A stretch of 64,000 bases of DNA, taken from Leucogyrophana mollusca (Eukaryota; Basidiomycota; Agaricomycetes; Boletales). A program made the translations under genes and the position numbers. The stretch spans positions 186,001 to 250,000 of the forward strand of contig MU266335.1 in assembly GCA_021014945.1 (NCBI GenBank). Direction: 5' to 3'. Below the pieces are notes generated by a model. It was given only the letters and a program-made list of their open reading frames with translations. It was not told where the DNA came from and did not search any database. Below, piece by piece: positions 45,697 to 57,732 of the stretch. The first letter of the stretch is position 1. Every line of letters begins with the position of its first letter.

Positions 45697-48600
45697 TTAA
45701 TCTACTCCGACTTGGACAATCAGTATTTTCAGTGTACCATCTTCACTGCACGATGCGAGTTGTTTTTTGTTAGGATCCTCGGTGGATCTCCAAGCTAGCT
45801 TGTGGACGTGGTCGATGTGTGCACTTCTAACATTCGACATCAGATTCTGTTTGAGCGATGATCCCCAAGAACTGACCGAGTATTTATTGACAGGACCAGA
45901 TCCCAGTTTGCCGCCGTTGCCCTTAGGCTCGAGTGAACGAGGATCTCGCCCGTTTCTAAACCAACGGCGAGCCATCGTCTGAAGGAGGGTGTCAGCGGAT
46001 TTTTTAACAACGATGACAATTCTTACCGTCCACTCTCATCTGCTGGGCAAAACGCAGTCGACGTGGCCGCCTCCTTGAACTTCAATGTCGTGAGAGCTGT
46101 CCACTTGCCCGCTTCATTTCGGGGCGCCCAAATCTTCACCTATCCAAACATGAGTGACTTATGTTATATCGAAATTCAACCAGCGTACTGTCTTGTCTCG
46201 GGATGCTGTCGCGAAGGCATCGCCTTCACTGCTCCATGCACAATCCCAGATGATTCGGGCATGGGATTTATCTGCGGCGATAGGAAGATAGCCTGGTTTG
46301 TTTTGGTAGTCAGCAAGCCATATCAACCCAGGAGGCGTCACTATGGAGCATATTCACCATTGTCACCTCTCTCGAATAACCTCCACGTGCGGTCTCTGGA
46401 TACCGACAGCACGTAGTGGTCATCAGGACTAAAGGCGATGCGAGTTACCGTTAGAGTATGGCCTTCTAAAGGCTGGCCAAACGGCCGCCACGTCTCTGTG
46501 TCGTACACTCGTACCACTGCATGCTCTGCAGAAGTCGCTTTGCATGCTGTGGCCATCATACGCCTAGAGGTGGACACGGCAAGACTGATAGACTACCAAA
46601 AGCTTGGGAATTAGAAAGTCCACCTAGCACCATCCAAGAGCGCACCTCGTATCCATGCCCAAAGACCTTTTCGATCTCGGGCCAAAGAGTGATAGCGGCT
46701 AGTTCCCCTTCGTACGGGCGCCTGCGTGTCCCGTTTTCGTTACCGGTCTGGGATGCTAGAAAGCCGTTAATCGTGCGATAAGACTTCGTGACGCTTTGAT
46801 TTACCTTCACTTGTTGCCTTATTAGATAGGCCAAGGGGAGGGACACTGGCAGCAAGCGGCCTCGAAGTCTATTGTGTGCATTGTCAGTCAGTAACTGGCC
46901 GCAAGCCATGAGCACGATCTTACACTGTCCGTAGCCAAATCCGACACGTCCAGGGTCTTCACCAGGTCAACAAATCCACGGGGAGCCTCAAATACTCGAG
47001 CCACCTTTTCATCGGCAATGCTGACGAACTTCCAAGGGTCGAGAAACGCTGCTCCTACCATATCATACCCGTGCACCTGTGGCCGCCCAAGTTCGTGCCA
47101 AACTTGAGTTGGGCCGCTGGAGTTGTGCACAGGTGTAGCGCCGTGGATACGAGTCGTCTGGTCGAGTCTATCCAAATGGTCAGGCGAGAGCGACGGGACT
47201 TCATATCAGGCTTACCCGACCGATATCAGATATTCTCCTTTCGGACTCCAATCAAGATCCTTGACCGGGCTGCTATGACCACCAATTGCGCCGACCTCAA
47301 TCCAGTTTTCGACCCCGACGCTCTGGCTTGAACCGTTATCTACACATCGCCAGCGCCTCCATCCACCATTCCAACCCCAAGCCAGGGCTTCGCTCCCGTC
47401 TGTTGCCCACACACCACCTACAAAACCTCCTAGCCTTTGGCCCCCGATATCGCCGAAGCGTTGACGATTAATCCATATAGATGATGAGCCACCAACGGAA
47501 GGACTGAGGACGCTGGAAGGGGACCAAAGGATCAAAGAAGAGTCTGTGGAAGTTGACAGGAGGGTCGGCGTGGCGTTTGATGATGGCGACCATGAGAGGG
47601 ACGTAACGCCTGCCTCGTGGCCGATGAGAAGCGCATCAAAAGTAATTGAAAACTGCTGAGAGCTTCACATTTTGGATTAGTACGCATAGAAATAGTGAAA
47701 TTTAAACAGTCCCGTACCCAGAGAGTTCAGATTTGACAGTCAGTACGTGCCTCTTGAGTGAGATCTGCCTCCCTCCCTCCTCCGCATCCGCCAAATCACC
47801 CAACGACGCCTCGAACGCGTCCAGGAGCTCGTCATTCAACTGGTTCGTGTCTTTGGATAAAGTTTGCGATTCTTTATTTTTCTCCTTGACAAGCAGTTCG
47901 ACATTCCATAGACGTATCGTCCCATCTTGCGAGCCAGAAGCCAGCACCAGTGGGTCGAGCGCTGAGGCGGGAACGCGGAAAGCTAGTGTGCGTACCCAGT
48001 CCTCGTGTCCGGAAAGCACGACGGATTGTACAAACTGAAGATAGTAAAGTAAGCTACATCAATGGACAATAAAACAAACGAGAAACTCGCTGTGTTTTCG
48101 GAACAAGTCCACACATGGATGTTCTGATCTGTGGTCGCGATTGCTAGGATGATTGCTGTTCCATACTGTTATATTGGTGTATATACTTTTGGAGATTCAA
48201 GAACAAACCTTTAGACTGGGGCAGATATGCGAGGGCGACAGAGAGGGCATATTTCCCCCGCAGGGAGATTACTTGGACTTCCGGTAACCCACCTGCAAGA
48301 TGGTCAGGGATGCGATTGTGGACAAAACTCGAGCAGCTAGTACCATTTTCCTCTGCCTGATGGATATTCCACACCTTCACCGAAGAGTCGGAACTACCTG
48401 TAACTACAAATCGGTCAAACACGCAGAGAGACGAAATGGCCTTCTCGTGTGCCTGCACCGTCGCAGTTGTGAGCCACTACACGGATCATGTTCAGAGGAC
48501 ACATATGTCATTGCGTTAGAAGATGCAGAACGATACAGCGGGAGGCCAAGCGTGCCTGTAGTCCAGATTTTCTCCAGCAGCGGAGCCATCCCTTGTCGTC

Positions 48601-48883
48601 CGCGCTGACGAAAAAGTCATCTCGTACAAATTGAACGCAAGTTATGATGCCTTCATGCCCGGGTAAAGTCTCGTGAACACCGCGGTCCGTTGAATCCTGA
48701 TAATCAAGGCCCTCGGAACGCGTACGTGGCGAAGTCCTACAATCCACTCACGGCGATGTTCCAAAGAGCAATTAGTTTGAATGACCCGAACGCTACAACT
48801 GACGATGTCGAGATGTCTGCCGCATGCGAGTATCGATTTGTCGATGCGGATATGTATGCTGTCGACTCGGACAATACGGTCAT
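45697..48883 (-). CDS. ELP2: Elongator subunit 2 (Elp2), WD40 protein
   Basis: Scaffold subunit of the Elongator complex, which modifies wobble uridine of tRNAs. Read from 48883: MTVLSESTAYISASTNRY then GSFKLIALWNIA, the usual Elp2 start, followed by repeated WD units: GHEGIITCVQFV, HEKAISSLCVF, GHEDWVRTLAFRVP with LASGSQDGTIRLWN, GHEAGVTSLSWSP-type, GGHSSPVKDLDWSPKGEY, GHTLTVTRIAFSPDDHYVLS, WDCAWSSEGDAFATASRD and a last repeat with ASCSEDGTLKI. Two seven-bladed propellers are expected. Roughly fifteen introns; I have not fixed all junctions, and the start at 48883 is by sequence match. The C-terminus is at 45697. Confidence 0.92.
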
Positions 48884-49265
48884 CGTACCGACGAGGAGGC
48901 CCAGGAAATAGATTTGACTGCGGTCACCGTGATGCAGGCTACGGACAAGATCGCAGGACGTGTTCAGGTTCGGCTCAAGAACTGATCTAAGCGTGTCTGA
49001 CCACCCTCGGAGTCATCTATCTGCTCTGACTTGAGATTGCGATCTTGTCGCACTGAACAGACGAAGATTCCTGGTTCCTTTCGTAGCCCTGTGGCCTGTG
49101 GAACTTGTAGGAAGACTGCTCTACACATCATCCGAAATTCGCGACTCAAAGGTGCAAGGTGAGCGGTGCGGAGACCTCCGTTACTTCGTCGGGATTACAG
49201 GTCAGATTGTACATTTTCTAAAAGACCAGCCAGAACATCAAGGTCGCCAACTGCATCTGTGTCAC
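48884..49265. other. Intergenic
   Basis: Elp2 promoter and IBA57 3' flank; nothing else seen. Confidence 0.6.
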
Positions 49266-50630
49266 CTAGGGCTGTGTGGCATCTTGCGTGGGCCACCAAT
49301 CTGGCCACCAATGCTGCACTCGCAGTGCTTCCTTTTGCTCGTTGGCACCAGCCATTTCGACAGTGAACTCGATGCTGCCTTTCTCAGCTGCCTCAACTTG
49401 CTCTAGTCGCAGGAGCCCCAGGCCTACGCTGACTCCGTGTGTGGGGGAGGGAACGGTACTAAGGAGAGTGCCGGTTCCGCGAGGACGTGGGACGCGCGGT
49501 GCACTGGGGTCAGCCAGATTCTCTAAAACGGAAGGACGAATGGAAAGATGGGGAGGTACAGGAGCTGATGGATGTTGTGGTGTGCTGGTCCGCTGTATCA
49601 ACAAGGTGGAACTGAAAAGAAAGAGAACCTCGTACCTTTGACCGTTTCCGTTGCTGGAGACAATTACGGGTAGAATACGCTTCCGGACGGCGCCCGTGTG
49701 GTAGGTGCGCACCGTCAGCTCCTGGCCTACATAGCAGCCTTTCCTGAAGTCCACTATTGGCGGACGGTCAGGGTAATATGAGCATTGGCAATCTAGTGAA
49801 TAAATGAGCACGTACATCCGCCCATCAGGTCCAGGTTGGACTCCATTGGGAAAGCTTGCATGGGCTGTATGTCGATACTGCCCTCGGGTACACCGTGCAT
49901 AATACGGTGGAGTAGATACGCGTCAGAAGACTCGATATCATGTGTCGAAGCTTCTTGCGCTGCCATAGGGTTGGATTAGACTTCGCATAGAGGTACACTG
50001 GAAATTGATGAGAACGAATACTTACGTCGACCACCCTTCGCAACAAGCATCCTCTTCCCCATTCTGCAAGCCCTGCTGTCATTCAGCACCCCATGCTCGG
50101 TGCCCCACGGCCACTTCTCCGCTTCGACGTCCCTCCACACAGGTTCGACGGCTCCACTCCGGGCGAAATCCCATTCCCTCTTCGCCGTCCCTCCCTCGGC
50201 CTCGGAGCCCCATGCAGCCCAGACATCATATTCCGCTGATACGTCCCGGATGCGCACCTTCGACCGGAGGACATACCGTTTCAAAAGCGTCAACAGCGCG
50301 GGTGCCTCGCTGGGGCTCGCATCGTGCTCGATGAGGTAGGAATCGTGTCCAGCTATTGCTGCCGGTTGTGTGTATACAAAGACGTCGTAGAGTACACGGC
50401 CCTGTGCATAAATACTATGAGCACAAGGAGGGAAAGATCAGTGCGTAGAGGCCTGCCTGAGCATGGAGGAAAGCGGAGAAACACGGTCGAGCGGATAAGC
50501 TGCTTGCGAGTAGACCATTGAGGAATTCTGTGGCCTGCGAGCCTGAGACTGATAGAATGGATCTGTTATGTATTGGTGCTAGCGTCGGTGTGGTCCGTAG
50601 CAGACCCCTCAGAAAAGTTGGGACAGGCAT
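49266..50630 (-). CDS. IBA57: Iba57, mitochondrial Fe-S cluster assembly factor
   Basis: Folate-binding (GcvT/YgfZ-like) protein that with Isa1 and Isa2 makes [4Fe-4S] clusters in mitochondria. Starts [19 protein letters not shown], a basic leader suited to import, then [18 protein letters not shown]. The family signature [17 protein letters not shown] is near 49690-49740, with the conserved Cys. The exon at 50293-50020 has [20 protein letters not shown]; a further exon has [21 protein letters not shown]-terminus [11 protein letters not shown]. Four or five exons. Confidence 0.93.
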
Positions 50631-50768
50631 GCAGGCTCAGATGAAGCAGGACGACAGCTTTACATTATACTTTCACACCACCATCTCAGGCCAATTCTTC
50701 GCTGGGACTGCCAGAGACCATACCATCGGCACTACAATATTTAATATTGTGCTATCAGCGACAGCGAA
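50631..50768. promoter_or_regulatory. Short divergent promoter of two mitochondrial genes
   Basis: 138 bp between IBA57 (minus) and PET191 (plus). Contains a CCAAT pentamer at 50691-50695 and a near-perfect palindrome CAATATT-T-AATATTG at 50735-50749, 20 bp before the PET191 start. CCAAT is the core site of the HAP2/3/5 (CBF) complex, which drives respiratory genes in yeasts. Use of either element here is inferred. Confidence 0.5.
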
Positions 50769-51097
50769 ATGTCCTCGTCTTGCGACGCCGTCTCCAGCGC
50801 ACTCAAGGCGTGTCTTTTACAGTCCGATTGTGTAGTAAAGCAGGGCTATCTTCCCTCTCAGTGTCTCAAAGAGCACATCAACGAACTTCCAGAGGAATGC
50901 CAGTCTCTACGCAAGGCAATGTTCGAGTGCAAACGCAACATGGTCAGTGTTTTGAATTCATTGGTGGGGTGCAGACGGATGACATGATGTGAAATCGATA
51001 GTTGGACATGAGGAAGCGTTTTAGAGGGAACACTGTTGGAATGGATGCTGCAAAGCTACGAGACCAGCAAGCCGCACCTCCATCCTCGGAGTCGTAG
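50769..51097 (+). CDS. PET191: Pet191/Coa5, cytochrome c oxidase assembly factor
   Basis: Two exons (50769-50942, 51002-51097) give 89 aa. Intermembrane-space twin CX9C protein: CDAVSSALKAC and CQSLRKAMFEC, with further Cys at SDC and SQC. Conserved phrases LQSDCVVKQG, CLKEHINELP and FECKRNMLDMRKRFRGN identify Pet191/COA5, which is needed for cytochrome c oxidase assembly. The second exon gives the conserved LDMRKRFRGN; the unspliced frame is wrong. Confidence 0.95.
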
Positions 51098-51423
51098 CCA
51101 TACGTGTAGAAACATAGCCCTGATATGACACCTACAAGAAGACGAAACCTCGAGCAGGCTCAGGCCAAATTACTCAGGCAGTTTCTCACACCCAGTCAAG
51201 TGTTGCTTACAGATCATCGATCATCCCATGACCATGGCTCGATGCATATACAAAGTGCGTGCCTTCATCTCCAGCTTTAGTTGAATGACATTGACCGTCA
51301 GCTGCAGGTAGCTTTGTAATGTTCTTCGTAGGGGTCCAGCCACCATAATGCACAGCTCAGACGGAGGATATATCTACAACCGTTCCACATAAAAAGGTCG
51401 ATTCGACGGGTAGAGGTACTAAG

Positions 51424-51454
51424 TCCCAACGAGCCACCATCGCAATCGTTGGGA
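51424..51454. repeat. Inverted repeat, 9-bp perfect stem
   Basis: TCCCAACGA (51424-51432) and TCGTTGGGA (51446-51454) are exact reverse complements with a 13-nt loop, in the GST upstream region. Could be a binding site, a hairpin in RNA, or chance. Confidence 0.6.
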
Positions 51455-51675
51455 TGCTAGGATGGTTTTCCTTCCAGCTACTTACGATGTAAGGTGATAT
51501 GCAGGGGGTCCTGACAAATCCCGATCCCCGCGTAAATGGCTGGTTAGACCTTCATGGTTGATTCGTGGCATTATGATTAAGCAACATTGGTCAAACGCGT
51601 GTGACACGTTCTTCCCCATTATTCTTCCGGGTGTTCTGGCCGAGGTCGCGCAATCGTGGACTGGGAAGTGTGGGG

Positions 51676-51683
51676 TATTTAAA
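51676..51683 (+). promoter_or_regulatory. TATA-like element of the GST gene
   Basis: TATTTAAA lies 81 bp before the GST start codon, a suitable place for a core promoter of an inducible gene. Confidence 0.45.
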
Positions 51684-51756
51684 GGACGATGTGCGAGAAG
51701 ATAGACGATTTCCCTACAACCCATCACAAACCAGCTCAACTCACTAGTCAACAGCC

Positions 51757-52726
51757 ATGTCGAAACCCTTCGTGTTGTACACTGCCGCCACCCCAAACGG
51801 ACACAAGGTTTCCATTTTCCTGGAAGAGCTCAAGGCTCTTTACGGGTCGGCTGTGGACTACGAGTGAGACTTGCTTCCATCGCCCTGTTTGTGCTCAGAT
51901 TGACCCCCTGTTTACCAGCGTCGAGAAGATCAACATCCAGGCCAACGTTCAGAAAGAGCCATGGTTCATCAAACTCAACCCGAACGGACGTATTCCCGTC
52001 CTAGTTGACCGCACCCGGAATAATTTCCCGGTGTTTGAGACAGCAGCGATTCTCTTGTATCTCGAGCAACACTATGACACCCAGAAGACATTTAGCTTCG
52101 AGGACGCGGATGAATTGAGCGAGCAATTCCAGTGGATGTTCTTTGCTGTGAGTGCTAGCCTAAGGGTGTCGCCGTTGAGAGGCTGACGTGGGGTGACAGC
52201 ATGGTGGCGTTGGACCCATGCAGGGGCAAGGTGAAACGGGACTCCATCCGTTGTTGTGTCCAACTAATAGCCTGTCGTGTAGCGCACCACTTTTTGCACT
52301 ACGCCCCCGAGGACATACCCTACGGAAAGAAACGTGAGTACCTCTCAAGTCACCCCTCGTGTGGAGATGCTTATCGACCCCTCAGGTTACCAGGATGAGA
52401 CGAAGCGGCTCTATGGAGTACTCGACATCCGCTTGAATGGACGCGACTATCTTGTTGGTGCCGGCAAGGGCAAATACAGCATCGCTGACATCAATGTCCT
52501 TCCGTGGTAAGTGCCGTCTGATAGTCGGTTGCTTTGACTCTAAATTTACTGCGACCGACAGGGTGAGGATCCACAAGCATGCTGGGATTGAAAACCTGGA
52601 TGAGTTCCCGCATGTCAAGGTGATTGAGCTCCTGTGTTGTATTCATGACATGTGAGCTAACTTCTTCTGTAGGTGTGGCTGGAGCGCGCACTTGCAAGAC
52701 CAGCCGTCATCGCTGGAGTTGCGTAA
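51757..52726 (+). CDS. Glutathione S-transferase, Ure2p-like
   Basis: Seven exons (51757-51863, 51919-52147, 52200-52230, 52283-52333, 52386-52506, 52562-52619, 52673-52726) give 216 aa, normal for a GST. N-terminal thioredoxin fold: [33 protein letters not shown] with the cis-Pro, and [15 protein letters not shown] holding the Glu/Ser glutathione site (here ETAAI, with Ala in place of the usual Ser). C-terminal helical domain: [36 protein letters not shown]. These phrases are of the Ure2p-like class. It conjugates or reduces electrophiles with glutathione; role in detoxification is inferred from family. Confidence 0.93.
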
Positions 52727-52999
52727 GACACTGTGAAATTGAGAAGAGTATATACCTGTACTATCACCACCTTCCAAAATCCAATTCTCGTTGTAGCATT
52801 TCGAACGACTTGTGGCGGTGGCTCCTACTGCTAGGTCTTGCTAGGTCAGCACCAAAGACAAGCGGATCGAGAGGTGGCCGGACAGGGCCAGACAAGCTCT
52901 AATCACGCGAACATCCATGGTACATACCGTAGCCGATCGCAAGAGCCTGGGGGTGTAGGCTGCCACGGCACAATACAAGCTGAGTGCCTTTAGATGTCG

Positions 53000-53990
53000 A
53001 CGATACCGTGGGAATTAAGTACCAAGTAACATATCCAACTGTGACCGCCGGCTGGAGTGCAACGTCTGTCAGATACAGCTCACTAAACCCTCGTCTAAGC
53101 AGATGGCTGTCGCTCATGACATTCTGGTACCTGTATCGCGCCTCGGGAAGAAGGTGTATATGCTTGCCTGATATCGAAAATCATACGACGAAGGAGGCCG
53201 TTCCCCAGCGTGAACATCCGCGCACTGCCGATCAATCTTTCTCAGATGCCGTTCCATTCCTCCACCGCCCCGCATGGCGTCTATGAGCATACCCGGACTG
53301 CCGTCTTATCTCATGCAACCTCGGACGGTATTCTCGCACGTCGCGCAGCTTTCGTCTGTGTGGAGCTTATGTGACACCACATGCGCCTTGATATGGACGA
53401 CCTGTTTCTGCTTATGCCCGACCATGACAAAGAGCGCTAGCTGTTTCCTTCTATCATCGTGACATTCATCACACCGGTTAAATCAGACCTTACATACTTC
53501 ACTGTGGCAGGCGAACCTACAAAGGAAAGTGACGCGATCAGTGGTTGTTTTATTGACGTCGCTCGCCCTTATCTGCATCATTACTGTCCTTTCCAGGTTG
53601 ACATGTGAGTTTCATTTCCACGTACGCTGGCCGCCACAGTGGAAACATAATGAATCGTCGATCTTTGTTGTGGCTAAACTTAACCCATAGATGATTTTAG
53701 CTGCGTCCATAGGAAGCTGCTCTTATTCTGTGAGCTACAGCTTGCGTCTCGTGTGGCAAGCCTGTGGCAAGCGCGTGCAGGGCACTCGCAGGTCTGCTGA
53801 ATCCGTATGGTGACCTCTTGACGGGTTCCCATCCTTGCCGGTCAACATCTACAAGTTTGCAACACTCATCTTGGCAACAAACAAGATAAGCCGTGGTAAT
53901 CATCAGAAGCAGGTCACAATTCTCTCAATAGGACTATAAATAGCTATCGCAAAAATTCGCGACTGGTACTTAACGCTTGTAACCTCGGTT
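53000..53990 (+). pseudogene. Decayed coding block X, copy 1
   Basis: Open stretches broken by stops, conserved in position with copy 2: one with GKKVY and IENHTTKEA near 53150, one with a helical YEHTRTAVL...ARRAAFVCVE near 53280-53360, and one (53440-53610) reading ITPVKSDLTYFTVAGEPTK. Sequence decay rather than intron placement best explains the stops. Family unknown; a distant resemblance of the last piece to reverse transcriptase (FIDVARPYLH) is too weak to use. Confidence 0.4.
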
Positions 53991-54022
53991 CGGTCCAAGG
54001 CCAGCTCACTGCGGCGTCTGCA

Positions 54023-55685
54023 ATGATCGACTCCTCCGTCATATCTCACCTGCAGACGGTCAAGGTACGCCTTCTCCCCCCCCCCTTTCAAACCGCCAAT
54101 CTGACAGTTTCTCGAACGTGTTATAGTATGTAAAGGGTAAGTTCGCGTCGACCGATCAGCCACACATCTGTGCTGATGTTAGCACAAGTTGCGGGGATAG
54201 CCATTCTGGCAAGTGCAGTCCAGACGGCCTATCGAGTCCGCAGAAGCTAACGGTGCTAAAAGACTTTTAATTATACCCTGACGCTTGACCGTGAGGTCAG
54301 TACCATTCAGACTCCTACACCACACCCGGGTTACATCTGAGACATCTGAACGACAGATCGCTTTGGTATGGCCGGGCCGCTGGGGCATCGCGCAGGCGCT
54401 ATTTGGGATTGCACGCTACCTCCCTTTTGCCTCTGTAGCCGTGGACTTGTTCTGTACGCTATGCTCTTATTCGCGCGATTCCTTGCATTCACGCGTCACA
54501 CATATTAGACTCATTGTCACCTCAGATGAACGTACACCGTGTGGGTTCTACGTGTTGATTTATTGATACACCCCTGACCGAGAGTAGTGCTTGTATGTCT
54601 ACGAAGCAGCTTCATGTCAGCGAGGAATCATTGTCAGCATATTCGATCTGCTGATCCCTTTTTCAACAGGGTTAAATATCTTCGGGGTGTTAGCGGCTGA
54701 AGGTCAATTGACCCCAATCGTCAGAAGTACTGTTTCTCATCGTGCTTGTATTTAGGCCTTCTTGTACTTCGCACTCAAGCCCTGTGGAACGGGAGCAAGA
54801 AGGTTCTGGTTGTGTTGATGATAACATACACAGTGAGTCACATTGTTGGGCCCTCTCTCTCAAGTTCACTGATATACCTCTGCAAAGATCCTCTGTATCG
54901 CGAGTTTCGTCGCGATAATCACTGGACCCCTTTCCTACAACTGTACGGTAGCTTGTCGTCTATCCTTTAGCAGTGTGATTAATGCACACCCGCAGTTCAA
55001 CCGCCTCCCCCCCAGTCTATGATAACGTGTTATCAGACAAGTACAAATCACGTCGAGTCTGCAGGTTATGCTGCCCTGACTGTCTTCGAATTCGGTTGGC
55101 CCGTTTTTTGGTCTTGCGTGCCTATGCTGAATACCCTACAGTCATCCTAAGCTGCACGGTTCTACATAAATTCCAACACCGCCAACACGGGCCTTTACTG
55201 GGAAACATATATAGGGGGAACTTAATCTACGTTTCATGTCTGTTTCGTAAGTCACTAAAGTCACTTTCGTTATATCCTTTGAAACCGAGCCTGAGCACAT
55301 TTTTCCAGTGACCTCAATAGGGAATATCGTTATATTTGCCCTTCCGGTGAGTGATATTACATGTGTCCGCCGTGGTTGGACTGAACCCCGCATGTGCCCA
55401 TGACCTAGTCGGAATGGAATCAATTGCTTGACACGTGAGCAAAGCATCTGGGCTGTCGAGATGCTGCTTGCTGACTGCAAGCGTCTTTATAGGTTCCAAG
55501 GGGTGCTGCACAGCGTATTATCATGTCGGCTATTGTTTGACTTGAGGGAAAGTAACCAACGGAGTCTTGGGAGCTCTTTCTTTTCCGATCCCAGCAGAAC
55601 CAACCAGGAGTACTGTGACGAAAGCTTGGCATTTGCTTCTATTGCCTTGAGTAGTGCCGTTACAAGTGAGACCCAGGAGTGCTGA
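54023..55685 (+). CDS. DUF6533-like multipass membrane protein, copy 1
   Basis: Recognised by a set of exons in fixed order, seen also in copy 2: MIDSSVISHLQTVK; NYTLTLDRE; IALVWPGRWGIAQALFGIAR then YLPFASVAVDLF; CLYVYEAASCQRG; LGLLVLRTQALWNGSKK; a late helix and MHSVLSCRLLFDLRESNQRS near the end. This is the layout of the large agaricomycete DUF6533 family (charged DRE after TM1, LRTxALW before TM4, and a C-terminal S/LLFDLRE-like segment). The junctions after the first exon (54060-54260) could not be joined without a stop, so the 5' end may be damaged. Function unknown. Confidence 0.55.
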
Positions 55686-56150
55686 GCCTTTCTACAGCTC
55701 TCATGCGCACTTACCCGCCGAGTGACCTTGTACAGGATATTCACTGACTGCTTTGTATTTCTCACCACGGCTGGCCATGGATTTAAGATACCTGCTTTCG
55801 AGCTCATTCTACGTAACCGTAACCTCGGATTTTTTTCCGTATAACTGTAGTATATAGATAACTTTCAGTAGTAGGATTGCATCGCAGTAGGTGATAATTG
55901 TACTCGGTAATCGCAGGCCATAATTTCTACCATTCTCCAACCCCACGACACATGAGTCGTGCATCACTTTGTGACGATGTACTAAACTTTCACGCAGGTA
56001 CCCAACATACTCCAGCTCTGTTGCTTTTGACGTCCTTGATCGTGAGCCAATTAGCAGCAGAGACGACCCGAAAAGCGTGTGATTTTCGGGGCGTCCTCGC
56101 AGCCGCTTCCACCTGAGGTGCTCTCTTTCCGCTCTGCCAATACTGCAATG

Positions 56151-56706
56151 ATGTTCTGTCTATATCGCTCAGCGCCAGCAATAAGAGCCTCATCGTCGCG
56201 AATAACAGCGCTCAATGCACGACGCACACACTCGGGCACGGACCCGACGTCCATGGCAGGCCCAGGATCCATATCTCTCGCTCACCCCAAAGACCCTCGC
56301 TCAGGTCATCCTCCCGATCCCAGTCTCAGTCCAGATCACCCCAGATACTCAAGACACGCTACCGGTTAATTCCGGACCACCAGCACGCACGTATTCCGCT
56401 CCCTCGTCCTCATCCTCGTCCTACCATTCCCCGCCCGTCCACACTCACGCCTTCTTTACCGCTCTCGAAAGGACCTTCCCTACTCCCACCGCATGCGGCC
56501 TCATGCGCGCGACGCGTGCGCTGCTCGTGGACCATGTCGGTCGCGTGAGGAGAGAGGGTCTTGGTGTCAAGGACCTCGATAACGTGCGTCTGGTTCATAC
56601 TTTGCTGGTAATTTGGGCTTCATGTCGGAGATGCAGCAAGCGTACCTGTTCGTCCGCCATCTCCGAGCTTCGTGCCAAGATGACAATGCGCATGAAGAAC
56701 GATTAG
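56151..56706 (+). pseudogene. CCDC90/FMP32-like gene, truncated copy 1
   Basis: Copy of the first exon and part of the second exon of the intact gene at 59871. It has lost 11 nt near 56334-56340 (frameshift) and 2 nt in the AYLFR segment after the intron (second frameshift), and it stops where unit 2 begins at about 56705, so the coiled coil and membrane anchor are absent. No product with the family fold is possible. Confidence 0.88.
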
Positions 56707-57420
56707 GCGATGATGCCGTGGTAATCCAGTACTAGTACATCCACCTGTGACTGCCAGCTGGAGTGCAGCGTCCGTCAGGTCCAGCTCACTGAACCCTCGT
56801 CTAAGCGGATGGCTGTCGCTCATGACATTCCGTTGCCTGTATGGCGCCTCGGGAAGAAGGTGTATTGGCTTGCGTAATATCGAAAATCATACGACGAAGG
56901 AGGCTGTTCCCCGGCATTATCATCCGCGCGCTGCCGAATCCCGATCAATCTTTCTCTCTCAGATGCTATTCCATTCCTCCACCGCCCCGTATGACGTCTA
57001 TGAGCGTATTCGGACTGCCATCTTATCTCGTGCAGCCTTGGACGTGATTCTCGCACGCCGCGCAGCGTTCGTCTGTGTGAAGCCTACGTGAACACCGCGT
57101 GCGCCTTGAAATGGACGACCTGTGTCCTTATGTCCAACCATGCCAAAGAACTGTTTCCCTCTATTCTCGCGACTCTCATCACACCGGTTAAATCAGACCT
57201 TACATACTTCACTGTGGTCGGCGAACCTGCAAAGGAAAATGATGCAATCAATGGCTGTTCTATGCTTTATTTTGACGTCGCTCGCGCTTATCTGCATCAC
57301 TGCTGTCCTTCCCGAGTTGACATGTGAGTTTCATTTCCACGATTACGCTGGCCGCTACAGCGAAAACATAATGAATCGTTGATCTTTACCATGTCTAAAC
57401 TTAACCTATAGATAATTTTA
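56706..57420 (+). pseudogene. Decayed coding block X, copy 2
   Basis: Same order of fragments as copy 1: LGKKVYWLA, YERIRTAILSRAALDVILAR, then ELFPSILATLITPVKSDLTY and FDVARAYLHHCCPSRVD followed by a GTGAGT. Longer open frames than copy 1, but stops remain between the fragments. Not assigned to a family. Confidence 0.4.
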
Positions 57421-57732
57421 GCTGCGAAACATCGGAAGCTGCTCTTATTCTGTGAGCTGCAGCTTGCGTCTCGTGTGGCAAACGCGTGCAGGGCACTCGC
57501 AGGTCTGCTGAATCCGTATGGTGGCCTCTTGACTGGTTCCCATCCTTGATGGTCAACACCTACGAGTTTGCAACACTCATCTTGGCAACAAACATGAAGA
57601 TAAGCCATGGTGATTATCAGAAGCATGTCACAATTCTCTCAGCAGGACCATAAATAGCTATCGCAAACATTCGTGACTGGTACTTAACGCTTGTACCCTC
57701 GGTTCGGTCCAAGGCCAACTAACTGCGTCTGC

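Larger units (their letters stand above)
53000..56705 (+). repeat. Tandem segmental duplication, unit 1
   Basis: About 3.7 kb repeated head to tail with the next unit, aligning over almost its whole length at roughly nine bases in ten, with small indels. Corresponding points: 53009/56712 (CGTGG), 54023/57733 (ATG of the membrane gene), 55685/59388 (its stop), 56151/59871 (ATG of the CCDC90-type gene). Ends inside exon 2 of the CCDC90-type gene. Confidence 0.9.

Noticed and set aside
53440..57330. Copia-type reverse transcriptase remnant (IDVARPYLH / FDVARAYLH)
   Set aside because: A single short match without the YVDD box, integrase or LTRs; kept only as an unknown block.
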